Shown here piece after piece: positions 56,701-64,000 of a stretch of DNA of 64,000 bases; positions within the stretch are counted from its first letter, which is position 1, and each line of letters begins with the position of its first letter. The stretch covers positions 270,001 to 334,000 of the forward strand of contig WPIO01000034.1 of NCBI GenBank assembly GCA_009760855.2, written 5' to 3'. Under the pieces are notes generated by a model that worked only from the letters and a program-made list of their open reading frames with translations, did not search any database and was not told where the DNA came from. Source of the stretch: Cristatella mucedo (lineage: Eukaryota; Bryozoa; Phylactolaemata; Cristatellidae). Made by a program: the position numbers and the translations under genes.

Positions 56701-59700
56701 TTTTAGGGCCCTATACAAATGTATTGTTATTATTTCTTTTATTTCAATACTGGCCCTCAAGCAGGCTTCTACTCCATGTGTTCCTATGTCACATAGGGTG
56801 CCACTCTCCCTCTAGTGGCTGAGCTGTCGTCTGCAGGTCAGTGTTGAAATTACAATTACCTGCAAGTTGTAAGTGCAATTGACTGCACTAAGAGGTTTTG
56901 CTGAATTAACCTACAGCCACTCGATATCTCATCAAATTCAATCAAAAAATGGCCCATCTTGCAAATGTAAGTGATAGGACACGGACTGATTCAGCAGATT
57001 TGTTGTGGTCCCTTTGGTTGCCCATTAGCCATGTAATAGTATGGATCCAGGTAAAGCAGCATGGTTTCTACTAAATTGAGCCGACCCGAGTCGTACATAA
57101 GAAGTCAAATTTTAAGCTTAAAATTGATCACCTTGAGTCGCCAAAGACTTGGTTTAGTATAAGGGTAAAGGTCGAGGAACACTAAATCTAATAATTGCTT
57201 AGGGTACCTTTTTAAAGAGGAACCTGTAAAAAATGATAAGAAGTTTTGACGATTTTTACTTTAAAGGGAAGTATGAAATAAATGATTAGGCAAACCATGT
57301 CTAACCCACAAGGAAACCGGGAGCAACATATCTGCAATTAAAAGTTATACCAGTCTTGGCATCATATTAGACTAGTGTCCCAACTTGTTGAACCATGGTA
57401 CATATAGGTCCAGGTTTTCAGCTTGTTGATGCATGTGCTTGTGTCTTTGAAATTGCTTCATTTATAGTGAAGCGTTGTGCCTTTCAAATTCTTTTATTCG
57501 GCCAATACTTAACGGATTAACATGAAATTTCAAATCTTGAGTTCAGCTCTGTTTACGCACCACTGCAGGAGTTCATTTCTGATTTTTATTGGTCAGGTTT
57601 GTCTGTACATGTCCGTGACTGCAGATAATATAATTCAAGGACGTGGGATGAATGGGAAAACTGGTCGAACCGAAATCAAAAGTAAACTCCTGGGTTGGTG
57701 TATTAGCAGAGTTGAAATCATCATTTGAAATTTCACATTGATTTGTCTAGTATTTAAAATGAGCTGGCATGTGCTTTGTCCATGCAAATTGCCCTTTGTG
57801 TGCTTGAATATGCTGCAATCGTGCATCTCATTTATCTCTTAATCAATTGAACACTTTCTTTCCATCATAAGCCTATAAGAGGTTTAGTTCTCTTTGGAAG
57901 TTGTTGTGCAACCGTCATTTTATTTTCTAGTTAGCACAACGGTGACAACTGCCACACCTTGATTGGCTTTCCATTTGCAAAAACATGTAAAATGAGCCAG
58001 CATTTGCAGTCTCTGGAAGAACCTCTGGAATCTGTCAAATAGCCCTATTCAGAGGATATTATTGTGTAGCATTGTTAAGTACGATTTACTGATTTTGCAA
58101 AGTATCCCTCTCCCTCTATCACGATAACTGTGTCGACCATTTTCTATCAAGGGTTTGATGAAAGCTACTTTTCCATGTGCAACCAGGGGCTAGTAGTAGT
58201 TCGAATCGATTCAACCAATCCATGTAGCACTGAAAGGAAATGTCCAGATGTATTTTGAAATACCAACTAAACAGCCTTTCTGATAAGTCAGAGGTCTTGC
58301 AAAGTATCAACTGCTTGCACTAAGTTGAAATACTGTCTTAAACTTTTACAGGACACTTTTTAATACATGCAGATCGCAATGGTATGGGCATCTTAAATGT
58401 TTGCCAGGGCCTATGTTGCAGTTAGTGCAGATCTGCAGCCGTTTTTCATCAGGAAACACTGTTAGATATTTTCGTGCTCCAACTGCATGATTCATTTCTT
58501 GTATAGTTTCAAACCATGTCTACCTACGTCTGTGCAAAACTGGTTGGCTAAAATCTGGACCATTACCTAAGAAATTCCCATTGAAACAGAGTTGCTGAAA
58601 TGTACTTTTCTTGAGACTGGACACTTGGCACACACAAACTTTTTTACTTCCTTATTTTGTTGCTGCAAAAAACTATGCTAAGAAAACTCCCATGGCTTCC
58701 AAACCTGCTTGAAACCTCCAAGCCAGATCTTTAGCATTTTCTTGCACCCATTAGGCTGACTAATATGGCAGCATATCTAGTTTTCAGAATGTATTGCTTT
58801 CTAATATGTATCCTGCCATTTGTTAGTATTTATCGGCTTTGATTGGGTAAAGCTTGGCAGTATTAGCAGTTTTGTCTTGACTGCCAGGTTGCGTGAATTT
58901 TTCGAACTAGTGCTCCTCTCATATAGCAAATATCGAAACATTTTAAAATGATAAAACACCTAAATGATGGTGCCTGGCTGCCTGTATCGGGTGGCTTTGG
59001 TCGCCTATTTCTTGCTATTCGTTGTTGCATTGTTTTGTCACCTATGCCTGCATCTCGTGCAATCCACATTGCAGTTCATGATTCGGTTGGCTGATCTGGA
59101 CCTGGCTGATCTTGATCTCTTGACCTGAAGGTCTTACCATATCAGCCGCTGTTTATAGCAGCAGGCAGCTTCAAGTGTAGTCTTTGTAAGGAAAACCCCC
59201 GTCTTTGTATTGCCACCCCGATTTTGTGCACAATAGCATTTGAGCTCGTGGCTGTTTGCGAATGGTTTCAACTGTGTAATGCTGTTTTAGGAGGATTTGG
59301 AGAATGGGGAGGAGGTAGCAAAGTGCCCTAGCTGTTCGCTCCTCATAAAAGTTATTTATAACATGGTAAGTGTTGCTGCTATTTTTCAATAGTTGTTTCG
59401 AGCTATGCATGGATTCACGTGTAGAAAAAACCTCATACCCAAAGTAGGCAGCTTCCCATGCACGATCGATGAATTGAAAAAGTTGCTTAGAAGTTGTAAA
59501 ACCTCGGCAGCTGTTCGCTCCAAGCATGACCTTTGCCTTCATCTCTGATCCCTTCTTACCCACCGGAAGTTGGTTGCCTCAGCGATACTGCCTGCCCCAG
59601 GCAATCTTGCTGCCTGCATCTAGTCATGCTGCCTGCTTAGCCCCAGCCATACTGCCTGCCATCTTTTGCCTCAGCTGCGCTGCCGGTTTTCACTGCCTTG

Positions 59701-60501
59701 TTTTACTGCACCCACAGTATGGCCCACCATGCATTACATATCCGGCCATATGGCTCACCGGGCAGTGTATGGATTGCATGAACCTAAGCTGTCCTGCTTG
59801 CTGTACAAGGCCTCACCATGACTCGCTCTACTGAACTGCAGCTGCTTACTTATTTTTATAGCAGCTGCTACCCAGCACTGCCACTGCTGGCAAGCTGTGT
59901 GTGGTAGCTGCTGCACTAGTGTAGATCCCTGCTTCGGGTTTCTAGGCTGTTTGATCCACCTGATGCTTTGCATTCCTAGCGAACCTGAGATAGTGAAGGA
60001 GCAGGCCAAGGCTCTAACGGTGGCAAGCCTCCTACTTGAAACCAAACTACTTCGCTAGAAAAAGCTTTTGGCCAAACCGCCAGTTGGTTTTGTTAAGTGA
60101 TAAGCATCTCTGAGGGGTATCATAGCTCTGTGCAGAATGAGGAATGGAAAATGCTTGCTACAAATGCAGAAGCAAAACCATGCCAACTCACCAGCTTCGC
60201 CCAGTAGTTGTGCAGGGGTACATTTAAATTACCGGCTGACGTGCAGAGCCTTTGCATGCAGGTTGTTTTCATTGAGTCACACCTAGTTTCAGCTGTAGTA
60301 ACATTGCGATTTTAACCGTGCTGCCACTGCCTTATCTGAACTACATCATTGGTTATGATATTTCCGTAAATCAGAGCGTTTAAAGTACGATTAGAAACTC
60401 TTGCGATTGTTTAGACTCAGTCTTTCGGCTTTATCGTTTAGGAGGACTTCAATATCAAGAGTGCTGCTGCACTAACCGAGGCTGTACTTGCCAGTACGTG
60501 A
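53685..60501 (+). CDS. DPH3: DPH3, CSL-type zinc finger protein of diphthamide synthesis (join 53685-53792, 59291-59365, 60442-60501)
   Basis: DPH3 (yeast Kti11) is a small cytosolic electron donor and partner of the Dph1-Dph2 complex in the first step of diphthamide synthesis on elongation factor 2. It also supports Elongator-dependent tRNA modification. Three exons join in phase 0 into 80 codons plus a stop, against about 82 in human. All four zinc/iron cysteines are present: Cys26 and Cys28 in YPCPCGD, Cys48 and Cys51 in CPSCS. The start [12 protein letters not shown] is the family N-terminus; the in-frame stretch upstream lacks another ATG. Intron 1 is about 5.5 kb and full of LINE/SINE debris; intron 2 is about 1.1 kb. 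The C-terminus (from Asn60) departs from the family's usual D-K-D/E-x-F tail. Confidence 0.95.
54505..54630 (+). mobile_element. LINE-A 3' UTR fragment in DPH3 intron 1
   Basis: GCATGCTGACCCTGTGCATG, CTAACCATGTTGTTCGTG, CATTCGATCGTGTATCCTTT and GCAGCAAAT. It stops just before the hairpin. Confidence 0.82.
54893..55040 (+). mobile_element. SINE-A, diverged copy in DPH3 intron 1
   Basis: GAGTTAGGTGCTTGCTCTTC, GTTCGAGCCCTGTGAT as B-box, CACTGCAAGTGGTGGTGATA, and 3' end AGTGAGGCTTTGAAATCATC. Confidence 0.75.
55640..55740 (+). mobile_element. LINE-A 3' tail in DPH3 intron 1
   Basis: TTCCTTTGCAGCAAATGTGA, AGTGCCCAGAAAAGGACTGA, GTTCTCTGAGGGC, then TATTATTATTATTATC. Confidence 0.8.
55975..56745 (+). 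mobile_element. LINE-A variant copy in DPH3 intron 1
   Basis: Plus strand. Decayed RT C-terminal region (GATACCACGTCCAAGATGAT, CTGTGGCAAAACTCTGCAGC at 56115-ish, and a frame with [19 protein letters not shown]), a 3' UTR, a hairpin AAGTACCTAGAAAGAGATCA and a short ATT tail. Confidence 0.8.
56746..59290. other. DPH3 intron 1 remainder
   Basis: AT-rich intron DNA without recognised repeats or exons up to DPH3 exon 2. Confidence 0.6.
59291..59365 (+). CDS. DPH3: DPH3 exon 2 (residues 37-61)
   Basis: A 75-bp exon between acceptor GCTGTTTTAG and donor GTAAGTG. It encodes [20 protein letters not shown] then VIYNM, almost identical to the conserved family segment and carrying the second metal pair, Cys48 and Cys51. 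Confidence 0.95.
59366..60441. other. DPH3 intron 2
   Basis: GT..AG intron of 1076 bp. It contains a degenerate repeat of TGCTGCCTGC-like units at about 59575-59670. Confidence 0.75.
60442..60501 (+). CDS. DPH3: DPH3 exon 3 (residues 62-80 and stop)
   Basis: The acceptor TTATCGTTTAG opens an in-phase 19-codon exon, [19 protein letters not shown], then TGA. Length and the acidic-Phe opening fit the variable DPH3 C-terminus, but the sequence is not conserved, so this exon rests on phase, splice site and total length. Confidence 0.75.
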   Translation, partial: EDFNIKSAAALTEAVLAST

Positions 60502-60814
60502 CTTTACGAAAGAGTGTGTTCTCTGGTAAGCTGGAAATCTAACCCTGCTGTTCACTCTGCTATCTGTGTGTAGTCAGTACTGTTAGATTTATTCGGTCAT
60601 TCAAGATGAGCCGTGGTTCTTTTTTCTTTGAGTATTACCTCTGTATCTAATACTACATCTGCACATTTCAGCAGCATTCTCTTGGAGTCTCTTCTATTGA
60701 TGCGTCCATTTATTTAATGTAGGTGAAAACATATGCATCCATTGAAATTGCTTAATTGACATGTTCCAGCCCTAATTTGTCTCTGTAATGTCGTATCGAA
60801 TGTTGCGATAGAAA

Positions 60815-60820
60815 AATAAA
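60815..60820 (+). terminator. Probable DPH3 poly(A) signal
   Basis: An AATAAA hexamer lies 314 nt after the DPH3 stop codon, the first canonical signal I see downstream. Confidence 0.55.
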
Positions 60821-61512
60821 TTGTAAGGGTGATTGAGTGACCTCTGACCTCCTTAGTACGGCAGAAGCAGTCTGCTACAGTTCTTTTAGTACATTCTTCA
60901 TTAATAGGAAGGACAAGACTAATTGAGAACTGTGTAATATATTGTCATATTTCTAGACGAGTTGTATTGTTACGTTAAAGCTGAGTAACTAACCAAGGCT
61001 GGATGAGTCTAGAGATCAGTAGATCTCTGTCTGTCCGGTAAAACTTCTGCATCCTCTGGCATCTCCTCTAACCCCGGTAGTCTCTTAGAGCACATGTGTG
61101 AAATCAGATATTTATAAGCACGATGCTAAAATCAGAAATTAAAACTTGAATCTAATTTGAGTAGTTAGTTGCTAGACTGTTCTGGTTGCATCAAATCGTA
61201 CGAGTATTCCAAAGCTAGCCATTGGCTCTGACACCTTCATCTGGCATCTGTTAAAAGGGTTTGATGTTCTTGCTTGTCCGTTATTAGTACACACAGCCGC
61301 TACATTTATCTGGCCTGACTGTTTTCAGGTTTATTTGTTTAATTAGCAAAAGCAAGTGTGTTGCCTTTTGGAACTGCTCTTGGGAGACATGACTCAGGCA
61401 TGCCAACTTAAAGCAAACGTGTGCCTCACGAATGCCTTTGTCACCCAACTTAGTTGGTGCATGCCAACGCCTATATAGCAAGCAAGCACTCGTGTTATAT
61501 TTTTTGTGGAAA
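60821..61512. other. Downstream of DPH3, nothing recognised
   Basis: No gene or repeat recognised. Confidence 0.45.
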
Positions 61513-62745
61513 GTTTCTTATAATAATAATAATAATGCATTTATATAGCACTCTTCGAGAACTGAATCTCTTTCTCTAGGCATTTAGCAGATGCTCCAAA
61601 GAAACCGTTACCAAATGTTTGGTGGTAACATCCGCAAGCAGCAGGCACAGTGTAAGCAGGTGCATGCACACGGAGAACGAATCACAAAGACCCACCAAAA
61701 ACACTAACAAACAGGTGTGTTTTAAGCGTCTTTTTAAATGTTGTCATGTCAGAAGATGTTGTGACGGTTAGTAATGAGTTCCCGGCTTTGGGGCATAGGA
61801 ACTAAAGGCCTCCTACGGTTTTGAGGTTTGGTGAACCGAGATGGCTCACTAGGTAAGGCAGTTGCTTTTCACGACCTTGGCCCCGAGGTCTTGGGTTCGA
61901 ATCCTGTGGTGGGCGATCATTTATCACCACTGCAGGCGGATGTGATAGTCTTCAAGGCTCTTCTATCGCTAAACAAAAAGAGGCTGTTAAATCAGCTAGC
62001 ATGTATATCACGATTTGAGTCAGAACAGCAGGTTGTACGATTCGTCGCCTGGTCGGGCAGTAGTTCTGGTAGGTAGGGTGGAGCCAGAGAATGAAGGTAC
62101 CTAAAAGTAAGTGACAGAACCTTGAAGTCGATGTGCTGCTTGATTGGGAGCCAGTGCAAGTCGGTGGGAAGTGGTGTGATGTGGCAATTGCAACGCTCAC
62201 GACAGATGAGCCTAGCTGCAGAGTTTTGCATCAGCCGTAAGTGCCTGATTGCACAAACCTGTAGACTAGCAAGCAGTGACAAAAGTCGAGACAGGATGTT
62301 GCAAATGCATTTAGTATCTCTGTCTAAGCAAGCCCGAATTTGGGCAATGGCTGAAAGTTGGCAGACTTGATTGTGGAGTTGGTGTGGTTGTTAAAGGCAA
62401 GGTACATTACATTACATTATTTTTGGAACAGGACACCTATATTGCATGCAGATTCAAAAGGCGATATGCTGAGGGAGCCGATTTTGAACATCACGTTTTC
62501 CGATATCTAAATCACACTTGGCTTTCCCATAACTAGTAGGATGGCTTTATAGTATATCAATTTAAGAAGTTTGCTGCTATTCCTGTGCGGATGTCAGCAA
62601 TACATGCAGCGAGAGTGTGTAGAGAATTTGACACGCTCATTGGCAAGAGGGAGAGTATAAACTGAAAAGAAGCTGACCGAGCACAGAGCCCTAAGGTACC
62701 TCGTACAAGAGTACCTACTCGGATGATATTTGTCCCTTCTCTTCA
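61513..62745 (-). mobile_element. LINE-A variant, interrupted by SINE-A
   Basis: Minus strand. (AAT)n tail 61520-61535, hairpin TAGCACTCTTCGAGAACTGA, the variant 3' UTR with ACCAAATGTTTGGTGGTAAC, SINE-A at 61830-62003, then the frame NSAARLICRERCNCHITPLP / [19 protein letters not shown] (62282-61992) and decayed palm sequence to about 62745. A CATTACATTACATTA stretch at 62405-62420 may be a tiny LINE-B tail. Confidence 0.82.
61830..62003 (+). mobile_element. SINE-A, best full-length copy
   Basis: Plus strand: GATGGCTCACTAGGTAAGGC head, TTGCTTTTCACGACCTTGGC, B-box GGGTTCGAATCC, TGTGGTGGGCGATCATTTAT, TTCAAGGCTCTTCTATCGC, AAAGAGGCTGTTAAATCAGC, TAGCAT end. Nested in LINE-A. Confidence 0.92.
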
Positions 62746-62747
62746 TT

Positions 62748-64000
62748 ATTAATAATAATAATAACAATCCGCTTGATAAAGCGCCCTCGGTGAACTCAAT
62801 CTCTTTCTTGGTGCTTCACATTTTCTGCTAAGGGAACACGATCGAGTGGTGAGTGGTATCATGCTTGATAAACAACATGAATAGCATGGTTAGGGGTGAC
62901 ATGCACAGAGTCAGCATGCAAATGTGGTTAATGGCAGCGTGCAACAGTGTCAGCACGCATAAGCACATGAAGACGAATCACAGGGACCCACTAAATGCTG
63001 TCCTAAATAGGTGTGTTTTTAGGTTCCTTTTAAATGTGGTCAGCTCAGGGGACGTACTGACGCAGGTCGGGAGTGAGTTCCAGGCTTTGGGAGCATATGA
63101 ACTAAATGTACGGTCTCCAAAGGATTTAAGGTTTGTATGAGGTATTTGTAGACTGTTGGATTCCGAAAAGCGGGTGGTACGATGCTTGATGTGGTAGTAT
63201 ATCTGACAGATAGGCTGGAGCCATAGAATGAAGGGTCCTAAAAGTGAGACGACAGACAAGCCTAGCTGCAGAGTTTTGCACCAGCTGAAATCGCCTGATC
63301 GCACATGCTGGTAGGCCAGTGAGCAGTGAGTTGCAGAAGTCGAGACGAGATGTCACAAATGCATAGACCAACTTAGACGTGGTATCCTTATCTAAGCAAG
63401 CCCGAATTTCAGCAATGTTATGAAGCTGAAAATAGGCAGATTTGACTGTGGAGCTGATGTGGTCGTGTAACGAGAGGTCACTTTGGAACGTGACACCTAG
63501 ATTTCGAGCTGATTCAACAGGAGATATTCTGGCAGAGCCAATTTTGAGCGTTAGCCTTTCCAATTTTTGAATCACACTGGGTTTGCCCATAACTAATAAG
63601 TTAGTTTTATTATCGTTTATTTTTAGAAAATTTGCTGCCATCCATGTGCGGATGTCATCAATGCATGCAGCAAGTGAGTTGATAGAATTGGAGGTGTTCG
63701 AAGGCTGGGTGGGATCAAAGCAAAATTACAAGTGAGTGTCATCCCCATAGAAGTGAAAGCGTAGATTGTGCTTGGCAATCACATCAGCAAGAGGGAGAGT
63801 ATAAACCGTGAAAAGAACCGGACCTAGCACGGAGCGCTGAAGTACCCCATATTTCATAGGTACCTCGAATGATCTTTGTCCATTCACGTCAATACTCTGG
63901 AGTCTCCCACTGAGATAGGACCCGAACCATTGCAGAGCAGTGTCAGTGATGCCCAGGCGAGATGAGAGGCGCTCTAGAAGAACTTTGTGAACGATAGTAT
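62748..64000 (-). mobile_element. LINE-A copy running off the right edge
   Basis: Minus strand. (AAT)n tail 62748-62765, hairpin AAAGCGCCCTCGGTGAACTC, 3' UTR, then frames [20 protein letters not shown] (about 63150-63060) and MAANFLKINDNKTNLLVMGK to [20 protein letters not shown] (63641-63126). The palm with GTCATC CCCATAGAAGTGAAAGC follows at about 63737, and [12 protein letters not shown] near 63890. A small deletion around 63245 fuses blocks. Little decayed. Confidence 0.9.

Noticed and set aside
59171-59563. 130-codon minus frame over DPH3 exon 2
   Set aside because: Antisense shadow of the conserved DPH3 exon.
61840-61920. Possible tRNA genes at SINE heads (also 30735, 31200, 48520)
   Set aside because: A- and B-box-like motifs are present, but the sequences do not fold as complete tRNAs by eye and are followed by SINE bodies; they are repeats.

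Overview
This is animal nuclear DNA. Evidence: many small exons with canonical GT..AG boundaries, introns of up to about 8 kb, a poly(A) signal, long dinucleotide microsatellites, tRNA-derived SINEs, non-LTR retrotransposons with L2/CR1-type 3' ends, and hAT and pogo/Tigger-type DNA transposon remnants. No operon structure is present. The species cannot be fixed; I favour an intron-rich bilaterian invertebrate. A SPIN-like hAT element is compatible with, but does not prove, a mollusc.

Two real host genes were assembled by splicing exons by eye. (1) A sodium/solute symporter gene of the SLC5A5/6/8/12 group lies on the minus strand from 28762 down to 4706 and leaves the window on the left. Eight consecutive exons (28397-28762, 25063-25128, 24889-24940, 21794-21861, 19789-19943, 13223-13375, 12588-12723, 4706-4809) join in phase and encode about 366 N-terminal residues. 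One intron uses a GC donor. (2) A complete three-exon DPH3 (CSL zinc finger, diphthamide synthesis) gene lies on the plus strand: 53685-53792, 59291-59365 and 60442-60501. It encodes 80 residues and has an AATAAA at 60815.

Almost everything else is repeats. LINE-A is an L2/CR1-like LINE whose 3' end carries a nested hairpin followed by an (ATT)n-type tail. It occurs about 20 times; the best copies are 9391-11575 (-), 62748-64000 (-), 46448-47106 (+) and 22495-24080 (+). LINE-B is a second LINE with an (ATTAC)n-like tail (6091-7050, 22798-23275, 47843-48110 and short 3' ends). SINE-A is a tRNA-derived SINE of about 170 bp with at least nine copies. SINE-B is a tRNA-derived SINE whose 3' end copies the LINE-A hairpin, so LINE-A probably mobilises it. 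DNA transposons are a Tigger/pogo MITE with TA target duplication (51363-52023), a SPIN-like hAT remnant (53078-53272) and a decayed Tc1/mariner-like transposase (13730-14284).

Tandem repeats include a degenerate satellite of about 172 bp (34640-37240, about 14 monomers), a 41-bp repeat grown out of a LINE-A tail (3751-3955), 50-, 12- and 30-bp minisatellites, a CT microsatellite of about 450 bp and a perfect 62-bp palindrome. From 28.8 to 53.6 kb I found no host exon. That stretch looks like an intergenic transposon and satellite landfill between the symporter (transcribed leftward) and DPH3 (transcribed rightward).
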